From Rhizophagus irregularis (lineage: Eukaryota; Glomeromycota; Glomeromycetes; Glomerales; Glomeraceae): a stretch of DNA of 64,000 nucleotides. Every line of letters begins with the position of its first letter. The stretch's first letter is position 1. The notes under the pieces were generated by a model. It saw only the letters and a program-made list of their open reading frames with translations. It was not told the DNA's origin and made no database searches. The stretch spans positions 4,154,001-4,218,000 of the forward strand of contig NC_089430.1 in assembly GCF_026210795.1 (NCBI RefSeq), read 5' to 3'. The translations under genes were made by a program, and so were the position numbers. This document shows positions 55,108-64,000 of the stretch, piece after piece.

Positions 55108-56184
55108 ATATGTAATTTATTATATATCCAATTTTATATACAGTATTTTTTTTTTCAAAATTAAATAAAAAATCAGTACAATATTTATAATCCTATCTTA
55201 AGGAGTAAATCGGAATAAAAATAAAGTCTAAAAAAGTTTAATCATTTATCATAAAAAAAAAACAAGTTTAAAATTTTTATTAAAGGTACTTCATTTTATC
55301 TAATGTAATATTATTTGATTATTTAATTTATATCATACAAAAATGCTGAATTATACACACGATTTTGGCATTGCCATTTTGAACACGAATTTTTTTTTTA
55401 AAAAATCATTTTTTTTATTTTTACTTTTATTTAGTTTTTTTTTTTAAAAAAAAAATTTTATCTCCACATTATTAATTCAAAGTGATTTGTTCGTTCCGAT
55501 TGTGGCGCAATGGGAAAAAACGTGGCAAAATACTCTCGTAACGTCTCTTTTACTACGCCCTCACACAGATGATTGCGGCTCAAAAATTAAAATCTCAAAT
55601 TTTCACATTACACTATTAATTTAAAGCGACTCTGCTCTTCAATCGTGGATTTTAATATGGCGCAATGCAGAAAGACGTGGCAAAAAAACCCTTGTACGCC
55701 TCCTTTTTTTACTTCACCTTTATTGTATAAAATCATGAAATAATTTGAAATACGTGTTACTATAGAAAATTTTCTTATATAAACACTGAGAAAGAGGAGA
55801 AGAAATTTCTTTTTAAAAAAAAAAAAATTAACAACGAATTAAAGTTTTATATAGCATACATAAAATCATAAAATCAACTGTGAAATTAAAATACTCATTG
55901 TTATTTATTTTTGTCTATATTATTATTTTAGCGGGTTAGTAATGAATGATTATTTATGTAAAAGATTTCTCTTTTTTATATTAACTATTAAATTGGAATT
56001 TTTTATTATAATATTCAGATGCATTGAATGAGAATAAACGTGACGCAGAACCACAATATGACTTGTGGAAAAGGAGAGTCACAAAAGCTCCCTGAATATT
56101 CCCGGAATTGTCCGAAAGAAATTTTTTAATACAGAATGTCCAATTTTTTAAAGTGAATGTTGGGATAACGTTGAAAGTATTTTT
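55108..56184. other. Intergenic with a diverged direct repeat
   Basis: No gene supported. Two diverged copies, about 55455-55570 and 55595-55730, share CACATTA(...)TATTAATT, TGGCGCAATG, ACGTGGCAAAA and a CGCCTC/CGTCTC-type end. The 74-residue minus frame at 55981-56205 overlaps the hAT terminus and is rejected. Confidence 0.55.
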
Positions 56185-56192
56185 GACAAATC

Positions 56193-57031
56193 TAGTGCTC
56201 CGCAAAATTCGGGTCTAACCCGGATAATTCAACCCGAGTGAATTTTAAATCGGGTCGGTACTAACAATTTTAATAACCCGTGACCCGCATGACCCGACCA
56301 ATCGGGTCGGGTCATTCATTTCCTTGACTCGAGTTTTGACCCGAATTAGACCCGGATGATCATTAAAATCACTAATCACATATCAATTACGCGTTAATAT
56401 TGATTATGTTTATATAATTTTGTTAGATGAATGTGCTCACTTAGCGAAAATTGCTAGAGACACCTTGCAATTACGGGTATGTGTATGAATTATTATTTTA
56501 ATTATTAACATTACATTAACTAATAAGTTGATTTTGATGATTAATAAAGCAACCAGCATTCCAGTAGTTTCCGGTGGAACCGATTTGATAGCTGCAAAAA
56601 GATGTAATCTTAAAGCAGATACAATTATAGCATGCATGTGTTTAAAGTCCTGGCAGACGTAAAGTATAGTCAAATTTCTGTTAAAGCAAGTGATATAATT
56701 TCGATTTTATAGTTCAAATATAAAGCAATAAATAAAAAGGAATTTAAGATATCTTTAAATTCGTGCTTAGCTTTAGTTTTAATAACAAAAAGTTGTGTGA
56801 CCTATATGATCATCTTGTAGATCAATTACCTTGAAAAATTATATTTGAAAAAATATTTTTGATATATTACTAAGCATACAGTATATTATCCAATGAAAAT
56901 TTCGGGTCTAACCCGGGTTATTCGAATTAAATATACTCGGGTCGGGTTAAAATCGGATCATTTCTATTTTTGCCGGGTCGAGTCGGATATATTCTCCAAA
57001 CCCGACCGAATCCGACCCGGTAGGAGCACTA
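56193..57031 (+). mobile_element. hAT-like element with transposase C-terminal remnant, 839 bp
   Basis: The ends are TAGTGCTCC on the left and, reverse-complemented, TAGTGCTCC on the right. Exact 8-bp direct repeats GACAAATC lie at 56185-56192 and 57032-57039. Subterminal DNA is full of GGGTCGGGT/ACCCGACCC repeats. The centre keeps plus-strand coding fragments typical of the hAT dimerisation region: LDECAHLAKIARDTLQLR (about 56424-56477), then, across an apparent intron or gap, ATSIPVVSGGTDLIAAKRCN and LKADTIIACMCLKSW (about 56552-56655). The ER of the usual SVPxERxFS is lost. This is a deleted copy of an autonomous hAT element and independently supports the hAT call for the small elements. 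Confidence 0.85.
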
Positions 57032-57039
57032 GACAAATC

Positions 57040-58442
57040 GACTGAAATATAACAAATTTCGGACAATATATATATATATTTCTGAACTAACACAATATAG
57101 TAATAATAATATAATATAGAAATAATAACAATAATAACAACAGTAACAAGCTTTGTAATGTTTATTATATTTTCTTGTTAGTTTTAATAATGAATTGATT
57201 TTATTTTATAATTAATTTTTTATAAAGAAACAAATAATTCTTTAAGTATTTAATAATCAAAATATGGTTATTAAGTTTATACAAATAAATTTAATAAGTA
57301 TATTTACACTTGTTTCATTCATAATGTGATGGTATGACCACTCGTACGACCAAAAACGTAACATTATTTCACCTTTTTTAATACTTAACAATGTAGTTAA
57401 GTGTAACGCTATCACAATACCACATGCAAATGCATAACTCCTAAACTCTAGTAGGATGTACAACACACGGCGCGTAATGTTTAAACTCTGATAAATTTGC
57501 TTTTTTTACTATGCTTTACCAATTTTTGTCGAATCATCTATATTATTTGCTGTATTACGTCACAAGAAACTACCAAAAGTTTATGTAAGAATCTATCAAG
57601 AGTCTATAGTCACGGAAGTTATATAAAGTATATGTACTCTTAAACTTTCTCAAATTTTTTTGAAACTTTAATAATCTCTTTTTTATAGTCTCTTTTACAG
57701 GAATATAATATCATCTCCAAGGTTTTATCCAATTATCAAACGCATCTATATGTGTCAACAGTGGTGGATTAGGACTTAGGATATACAGAACTTAAAACAA
57801 TACTCATTGCCGCCTCATGAAGCTGCTTTAATGCGAAAAAAAATGATATTAGATCAAACTCAATAATTTTTTCATCGCAAATTTCTTTTTTGAGAGGTAA
57901 AACATTGGGAGACACTTACCAGTGGGTGGGATGGGGTCGTGGGTATCAAGATACTCCTCCTTAGGCTTTTTTTATAATATTTATTAAAACTCAACATAGG
58001 ATTATCATTCACCTTCTCCTCGTGTCATGATTTTCAATAGCATCTTTGGTAGAAATGTTATTAATTCATGGAACTTTCCATTCCACTTTTTTTCAGAGAG
58101 AGCTTCCTTGAATCCTGCAACGGTTAATTTATCAATTTTAACATGAAAATCACGACGGATAGGAAGGAAAGGATAATATCCGTTAAAGAAATGCTGAAAA
58201 TATCATTAGCAACATTCCAATGAAGTTTCAGCACCCAGAGTATGTTTTTGTTTTTTACCTGTTTCCTTTGGTTTCTGGTCACGTGCTAACTTTAAGTTCC
58301 TTTGGTATCAATTTTCCTTTACAAGGACGAGATGAAACACTCAAAATATGACGATCAGAATGGAATCAAGCAAAGAATTGAACTTGCAAAGAAACGGAGA
58401 TTCAATAAACAACTTCATAATATTCACAGGGAACGTTGATTC
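57040..58442. other. Intergenic, nothing firmly recognised
   Basis: A+T-rich up to about 57700. A somewhat more complex segment at 57720-58340 contains scattered coding-like fragments but no frame I can support. CACGTG at 58280-58285. Confidence 0.5.
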
Positions 58443-59336
58443 CTTCAAGATAGAGCTGCGACCCGTTACCCATTTACCCGGATACAATCCGGGTATTGTA
58501 TCCGGGTTATGGAATAGCAAACGGGTAAAAACGGGTAATACCCATTTTGTATCCGTTTTATCGTTGACATATGTATACCCGGGTATTACTCGGGTAATTG
58601 TCCCATAAATTTTGCCAGAATTGAGATGTTAACTCAGGCCAGAATTTTAATGCCGGCCAGAATTAATGTTTATAAATCACTTAGTGATCGTCACTAATAA
58701 GTACGGTTACAAGTTTTAATATTTGAACGAGAAAGTTACCACAAAAAATAACTTTTATCCCATTTTATTAATTCTGGCTAAAATTGTAATTTTCGGCTAG
58801 AATTAAATGTTTCCCACTGGTGAGTTTTAGCAATGCTTATCGTAAAAGATTTTTTTATTTTGTTTTATATATTTGATAATTATTTTAATTTATAGATTTA
58901 TAGAGAAAAAACCAGGTTTTTATCCAGGTAATACCCGGGTATACTCGGGTCATATCTAACAAAAAGATAAACGGGTATAAACGGGTAATACCCGTTTTGG
59001 AGTCGGGTAACACATTTTTTGATTTGAGTATGATCCGGATACAGAAATTCTGACGGGTCGCAGCTCTACTTCAAGAACTTACGACTTTGTTAGAACAGTA
59101 TTGCAAGGAACATCTGAGATGAAATTTTACGAATGTTATCCATCAATGTTACATTTAATATATTTACTGATGCATCAAGTGAAGATACATCCGCTAGTAA
59201 AGCATCAGTTGCACAACAAATGCTTTATGAACATTTCATCTATGGTAGAGAAACATTAAACTTTAAACAATTTATGGGCATGTGTGATAAAAATTGGAAA
59301 ATTTCAATATTGCAACTGCATGTGATGTTATTCTTA
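58348..59336 (+). pseudogene. Unknown gene relic split by a hAT-like element
   Basis: Before the insertion a plus frame reads DQNGIKQRIELAKKRRFNKQ and LHNIHRER, then a stop. Removing the element and one copy of its 8-bp duplication, the same frame continues FLQELTTLLEQYCKEHLR, then another stop, then NFTNVIHQCYI. A further frame downstream reads DASSEDTSASKASVAQQMLY, EHFIYGRETLNFKQFMGMCD. I do not recognise the family. The composition is that of a real, charged, helical protein, so this looks like a host gene that decayed and was then, or thereby, interrupted. Confidence 0.4.
58451..59068. mobile_element. hAT-like MITE, 618 bp
   Basis: The left end TAGAGCTGCGACCCGT is an exact inverse of the right end (ACGGGTCGCAGCTCTA), with exact 8-bp direct repeats CTTCAAGA at 58443-58450 and 59069-59076. 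Subterminal regions are rich in ACCCGGGT/GGGTAATACCC. The centre (about 58605-58830) holds a second A+T-rich inverted pair based on AATTYTGGCCAGAATT, similar to repeats at 61560-61680 and 62635, which may be a nested insertion. Confidence 0.85.
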
Positions 59337-60801
59337 TGAGCAATATGTAGTAAAAAAGTAACAATATCACTGTTAATTTTTACCATTACATTTCATTTTC
59401 ACAGTATTCCATTTAAACAGAAAAACAGGATTAACGTAAAAGAAATAGGTACATGATCAAGCATTTCCATGTTTACTGACTTTGATTGATCTATCTTGTT
59501 TAACGATCTTGATCGTTGAGTATTTGATGATGCAAAGGCAAGTTTTGATTTTTCATTTTATTTTGTTTACTTGCACAATGGCGGATAAAAGAATTCATTA
59601 ATCAAGGCCTCTCCTTTTTATATAATTTGCAAATGAGTCTAAGAATCGATTTTTGAATCAATCTTTAGTGTGCATCACGAAAATCTGATCATCAGATGCT
59701 CCTTAACTTACAATAGAAAATTTTGATGCTATGATATCTTGTATTTAATAGTAAAAGTCAACAAGAGGATATCGGTTTAATCCGTGCTATTCATTTATAC
59801 AACGATAAAATATGCTATGTAGGACTTTCAGGAAAATAATAGCATTGTAGTAATAATAATACATTGCGGAAATTTATATTATGGAAACCATAACATTTTT
59901 GTCATGATCAAACGCAAATTTAATTTTTTTTTATTGTTAAGATAATATGTTAAATTTTAATATCAGTTGGATTAATACTTCTAAATATAAAAGAAAGAAA
60001 ATATTAGAGAAAATTGAGAATTTAAAAATTGTGTACTTAAACGTTAAAACCAAAAAAAAAATCCCTTAAAGAAAAAATAGAATAAAATAAATTAATATAT
60101 GCTTAAAGAGAAAGCAAATTAAAATCAAATACAAAATAGTTTATAAATTTTGCCATATATTAATTATGGAGTTATTTGGTGTTGATTGATTGGCTGTCAT
60201 TGTGCCACTGCAGGGTTATCAAATAATTATTACTACTAAAAAATTTTAATCATACTTTTTAAATTATTTTGTAAAGAAATTAAACCATTTTAAAAAAGAT
60301 CTGTAATAAAAGAAGAAAAAATATTTAAAGTTTTCATTATAATATAATAACTTTATAATTCATTATTTAAAGCAATTATAGTTAATACGTGAATTTTATT
60401 TTATATGTCTGGTAAACTTGTTATATTTGATGTTAGGCCGGGCAAAAAAAAAAAATTAGATTCTCGTGATCCGGGTCAGTTTTTCGAAAAATGGAAATTT
60501 TTTTTTTATAATAAAAAAAATTTTATCACATGATTTTTTTGGCCAATGTGCGTAAAAAAATTTCAAATATGAAAAAATTTTACATTCACGAGTCTATATA
60601 ATAAAATAAAAATAAAAAAAAAATTTTACATATATAAAAAAAATGTATCCAAATTTTTTAATCTTTAATTCAATGACTAATAACTAGTAAATCAAAAAAA
60701 TTATTCCCTCGATATGATAAAAGTGTTGATAGTCGAACAAGTAGCATTAAAAAATTTTCTACCAACCCTATATTCTGAATGCTCTTGAAATCAAATACCG
60801 G
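59337..60801. other. Intergenic, nothing recognised
   Basis: A+T-rich with long A and T runs (especially 60440-60660). No gene, repeat element or RNA gene could be supported. Confidence 0.55.
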
Positions 60802-61044
60802 TTACTCTCCAATTACTATGCTTTGAAATTCTTTGGTCATCTTCCAGTATGTTCCATAATCTTTATGTTTAATAATCTTTTCAAAAAAAAAAAAGTAGTA
60901 AATGCCTACAGATCGCATTTCTTTTAGTACTTTTTCTGTAGTAAAATAATTTGGGTCGCCACCTGGATAATCATTACTCACATCAGTGAAACGACGACCG
61001 TGTGGTAGATATTCAGCGATGTGTAAAAGTATTTCGCCGGTCAT
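60802..61044 (-). CDS. Uncertain hypothetical fragment, 80 residues
   Basis: The minus frame starts MTGEILLHIAEYLPHGRRFT and continues DVSNDYPGGDPNYFTTEKVL, KEMRSVGIY, then a poly-T-encoded YFFFFEK and DYGTYWKMTKEFQSIVIGE. Apart from the Phe run the composition is protein-like. The Phe run may be an unspliced or mutated intron tract. No family recognised and no paralogue in the window. It may be a gene fragment. Confidence 0.3.
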   Translation of the reverse strand: MTGEILLHIAEYLPHGRRFTDVSNDYPGGDPNYFTTEKVLKEMRSVGIYYFFFFEKIIKHKDYGTYWKMTKEFQSIVIGE

Positions 61045-61485
61045 TGTGTTGAGACTGCATTAAGACCATCAGAACATCTTCCGGGCCATTTCAACTACCT
61101 AAAGCTGAAACTCTTGATACTCTATTTTTGGACTTAACACAAGAATTGATGAAATCAAAATATGTGAGCAGCTAGAGCCATCACAGTGGTCATGAACTAT
61201 AATTGCTAACCTTGGTACCTAGATTATTAGATGGTAAAAGTAAAATAAACTAGGAAAACGGAAATCGTTATCACGTTATTAAGTCCGAAGTACTCAAAAC
61301 ACTGGTCACGTGTCATTTGGGTCATGGTAGCCGGTTCTTTAGATTTTGGGTAAGGGGATTAGGTTGTCACGTAGTGTCACTTCCTAGCTGTTCTTCAATT
61401 TTATAATTATTCTGTGGACTTATGAATTTTTTTTATATGCAAAACTCTAATTGTCGCCCATTAATTGTCATACCATAATAATATA
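61045..61485. other. Intergenic, nothing firmly recognised
   Basis: Moderately complex DNA with a CACGTG at 61307-61312. No frame or element I can support. Confidence 0.5.
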
Positions 61486-61545
61486 TGTAATCCGGCAAAG
61501 TGATCCGGTTGCCATTTTTTGGAGGCGACGCTAGGGTCAGCATTA
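61486..61545 (+). repeat. 60-bp dispersed repeat, copy B
   Basis: Starts TGTAATCCGGCAAAGTGATC and contains CCATTTTTTGGAGGCGACGC. Same orientation as copy A at 45752-45811, about 80 percent alike by eye. The right end merges into a tandem TGACAAATGACC string. Confidence 0.7.
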
Positions 61546-61559
61546 AATGACAAATGACC

Positions 61560-61680
61560 ATCATAATTCTGGCCAAAATTAGCTATGTAATTTCAGGATA
61601 AAAATTATATCACGTGATAATATGAATTTGTAATTATAGCTGGCATCATAAATTTGGCCTGAATTAATAATAAATGACTC
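61560..61680. mobile_element. 121-bp inverted-repeat insertion between 15-bp direct repeats
   Basis: AAATGACAAATGACC occurs at 61545-61559 and 61681-61695. The segment between starts ATCATAATTCTGGCCAAAAT and has an inverted partner AAATTTGGCCTGAATTAAT near its right end. A 15-bp target duplication would be unusually long, so the direct repeats may instead be a pre-existing tandem unit. CACGTG at 61611-61616. Confidence 0.4.
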
Positions 61681-61695
61681 AAATGACAAATGACC

Positions 61696-62268
61696 CGAAT
61701 GACTAGGTCATTCGAAGGTCATTCAGGGTTCATTTCAAAATGGCCAAATGACATCACTGAAAAGTAGTGGTTAAATTACAAAATCTGGTATATAAGAAAC
61801 CCTATGAAAAAAGTCTGTGTGATTTTTGTTGAAAAATCATTCAATTAAATTCACTACGATTTCTGTATATTTGACCATACAATAATTGTGCTAAAAATTG
61901 CAATAAATCACACAATTATTGCATGGTAATTCATTCAATAATTATCCTATTTTTGACCTGAATTTATACAATTATTGTGTGATTTCTGAGCCAAATTTTA
62001 GGCCATATTTTAGGAATTATAGGTTAAATTTTACAGTAATAACAGGCAATTTATAAAGTGAAATTATGAATTTTTATTGACTTAAAATATAAAAAATATA
62101 CACAATATTTCATAAATAAAATACTAAATTTGATATAATCATAAATATAAAAATTTGTAAGAAAATAAAATAAAATAAAGTATGTTAATAACATGAAAGT
62201 AAATTAGTAGTATCAAAGAAGAAAGTAAATTATTAGTGTAAGTAAATTATTAGTATTAAATAAATAAA
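61696..62268. other. Repeat-derived A+T-rich DNA
   Basis: TGACCCGAATGAC/GTCATTCGAAGGTCATTC inverted motifs at 61690-61730 and repeated CACAATTATTG/CAATAATTG words at 61880-61985. No gene seen. Confidence 0.5.
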
Positions 62269-62460
62269 AAAGTATGAAGTTAGTGAAGAAAGCAAATTAG
62301 TAGTGTTAAAAAGTAAATTATTAGTGTTAGTAATAAACAAGTATGAAGTTAGTGAAGAAAGCAAATTAGTGTGTTAAAAAGTAAATTATTAGTGTTAGTA
62401 ATAAAAAAAAAGTATGAAGTTAGTGAAGAAAGCAAGTTAGTAACATTAAAATGTAAAAAG
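62269..62460. repeat. Minisatellite, about three 64-bp units
   Basis: Units start AAGTATGAAGTTAGTGAAGA at about 62271, 62339 and 62411, followed by AAGCAAATTAGT and GTTAAAAAGTAAATTATTAG. Units differ by one to a few bases. Confidence 0.75.
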
Positions 62461-62899
62461 TTAGGAAAATAAAAAGATAAAGAACACAAGTTTTTCTTAC
62501 CTAAAAGAAAGTTGAAGAAAAGTTAAAAGGTTAAAAAACATAAACAAAAACATTTCGCGTCATCATATTAATTTTGACGATCAGATCACGTGATCAACAT
62601 ATATAATTTAAGAGTTAATTTTTACCGCATAATTCTGGCCAAATTATAATTCCAGTCAGAACTAATTGTGTAACCTAATAAAAAGTTTTTGACTTTTTTT
62701 TAGTTACAAGATGATACAAAAATTTCACCAATGGGTCCGAAAGATGCCCGTTTATAAGCAAATATGCAGTTGAAATTTGTGTAACCTTACTGCATAAATC
62801 ACTTTACTTATTTATAATGGTTAAAAGTGGTCTATTTGACCCTAAAAGTGGTCAAATGTAACCATACAGGTAAGATGGAAAGTAGTATAGTAGGATTAC

Positions 62900-63090
62900 T
62901 CAAAAATTGCTTTCTGTATCCTAAATTTAAGTCTATTTTCAAGTTGTACAATAATCACAATTTTTATTGTACAAAAATTGAATGTTTTCTGTATCCTAAA
63001 TTTAAGTTGTATAAAGATCACACAAAAATTGAACATTTTCAATATTCTAAATTTAAGTTGTACAAAAATTGCATACTTTTAATATGCTTT
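62900..63090. repeat. Minisatellite, about three 60-bp units
   Basis: CTGTATCCTAAATTTAAGT recurs at about 62910 and 62990, with a diverged copy CAATATTCTAAATTTAAGT at about 63040, each followed by TTGTACAAAAATTG-like sequence. The 109-residue frame spanning it (62827-63156) encodes repeated YPKFKLYK units and is most likely a by-product of the repeat. Confidence 0.65.
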
Positions 63091-64000
63091 GAAAAACTTC
63101 ATAGCTATTTTTATCCAAAAATCTGCAATAATTGTACAATTTCCACACGGACTTGAACAAATATCATACAAAAATTGGATGATTTTTTTTCATAGGGAAA
63201 CATAGGTTCAGTTTCTGGGATCGGACATCCGACATGGCGTCATCAAACGTAGAAGTATATAGTCCTTCATTAAACTTTAGACTAAAAATAAAATTTTTTT
63301 TATTTTCTGATTTAAAACTGCGGTTAACACATAATACAAAAAATGTCATGGCATTCATATTATTTCATAGTCATGACAAGATATAAGTAATACAATATTG
63401 TATGACTTTTTTAAATCATTTTTTAAAAATATTTAAAAAGTTCGGAAAAATAATTAAAACTTTTTTTTTAAAAAGAATAATTTTTTGATAATTTGGCAAA
63501 TGAAACGCACTTAGATCAAATTACTAAACTATCAAAGATTTTCATTTTTAATACTAGTAAATGACTGCCGCAATTTATCGAGTTTTTTTTTGAAACCAAT
63601 TCAAAATATATGAAAATGATGATGATCTTATAAAATGAGTAAAATTCTCTAACTTTCCTAATAACCCTATTCCTAACAACACTAATCCTAAGCCCTATAA
63701 ATTTTGCTGCGCCACCAAGAATGAACTAGTATTGTTAATATCAGTTCTTTTATTGTTTATTAATATAAACAAAAGATTATTTAGGGTAAGCAGAAGGTAT
63801 ATAGGTATAAGTAATATGACGATAATTAATGCAAGGTTAATAAACAAAATAATATCAATTGACCAAATTTACTTCAAATCCGATCAGATGTGAATAAAGT
63901 ATTGCACTCCCAAATGGCAAATACGATCAGACACAACAATAAAAATCAATAGGTTAGGTGTATATGACAATAATTAACAACGAGATAACCAAAGATATAA
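63091..64000. other. Right-edge A+T-rich DNA with weak telomere-like string
   Basis: No gene supported. At 63654-63698 CCTAATAACCCTATTCCTAA and CTAATCCTAAGCCC weakly resemble CCCTAA repeats, but the units are too degenerate to call. The minus frame at 63164-63358 is not supported. Confidence 0.5.

Noticed and set aside
62827-63156. 109-residue frame with YPKFKLYK repeats as a gene
   Set aside because: Its repeats coincide with a 60-bp minisatellite and the rest lacks any recognisable feature. Kept only as a low-interest observation.
63654-63698. CCTAA-like words at the right edge as a second telomere tract
   Set aside because: Units are too irregular and interrupted, and in the wrong orientation for a right-hand chromosome end.
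1-64000. Search for an unusual multi-gene defence, biosynthetic or prokaryote-derived system
   Set aside because: The recognisable genes are members of known fungal expansions or single genes. No co-oriented cluster of unrelated enzymes, no bacterial-type operon and no reverse transcriptase or Cas-like motif was seen.

Overview
The window looks like subtelomeric accessory DNA of an arbuscular mycorrhizal fungus, most likely Rhizophagus or a close relative in Glomeromycotina. The reasons are very high A+T, short GT-AG introns, families of BTB-BACK-TLDc proteins and kinases whose N-terminal signatures (FWCKECVPR; WTSGNDDID; KECNQENT) I know from Rhizophagus irregularis, and dense small inverted-repeat transposons. 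Bases 1-64 are degenerate CCCTAA telomere repeats reading inward, so the left edge is probably at or very near a chromosome end. I made the species call from memory and did not search it.

Layout. (1) 1-697: telomeric repeat joined to a leftward gene for an ADP-ribosyltransferase (PARP)-like protein that is cut off by the repeat. (2) 700-4250: decayed DNA with a transposon-like ORF relic and a BTB-TLDc relic. (3) 4382-5987: intact BTB-TLDc gene. (4) 6430-19760: four tandem copies of a segment of about 3-4 kb, each carrying one four-exon kinase gene. Copies 1 and 2 are intact, copy 3 has lost its start frame, and copy 4 has a 4-bp slippage in the kinase domain. The spacers carry hAT-like, GCCAT-flanked and pogo-like elements. 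(5) 20-25.7 kb: repeat-rich, with a broken charged ORF split by a Mutator-like element. (6) 25710-26909: three-helix membrane protein. (7) 30.5-40.6 kb: three more intact BTB-TLDc genes in the same orientation plus one relic. (8) 43879-45270: wax-synthase-like MBOAT acyltransferase. (9) 46629-48036: frameshifted kinase of a second subfamily. (10) 50910-51269: small unknown ORF with a decayed tail. (11) 52344-53842: fifth intact BTB-TLDc gene, on the minus strand. (12) 54.3-64 kb: solo LTR, two more hAT-like elements with exact 8-bp duplications (one retaining a transposase C-terminus), dispersed 60-bp repeats and minisatellites.

The recognisable genes belong to expanded families, BTB-TLDc (probable Cullin-3 adaptors or stress proteins) and kinases, and I see no operon-like functional system. 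The biology on show is birth and death of gene copies next to a telomere: tandem duplication, slippage and deletion pseudogenes, mobile-element insertion, and truncation by telomeric sequence. I found no clear tRNA, rRNA, CRISPR array or prokaryote-like cluster. Intron positions were inferred by comparing paralogues and are consistent in frame and length across copies, but no transcript data were available.
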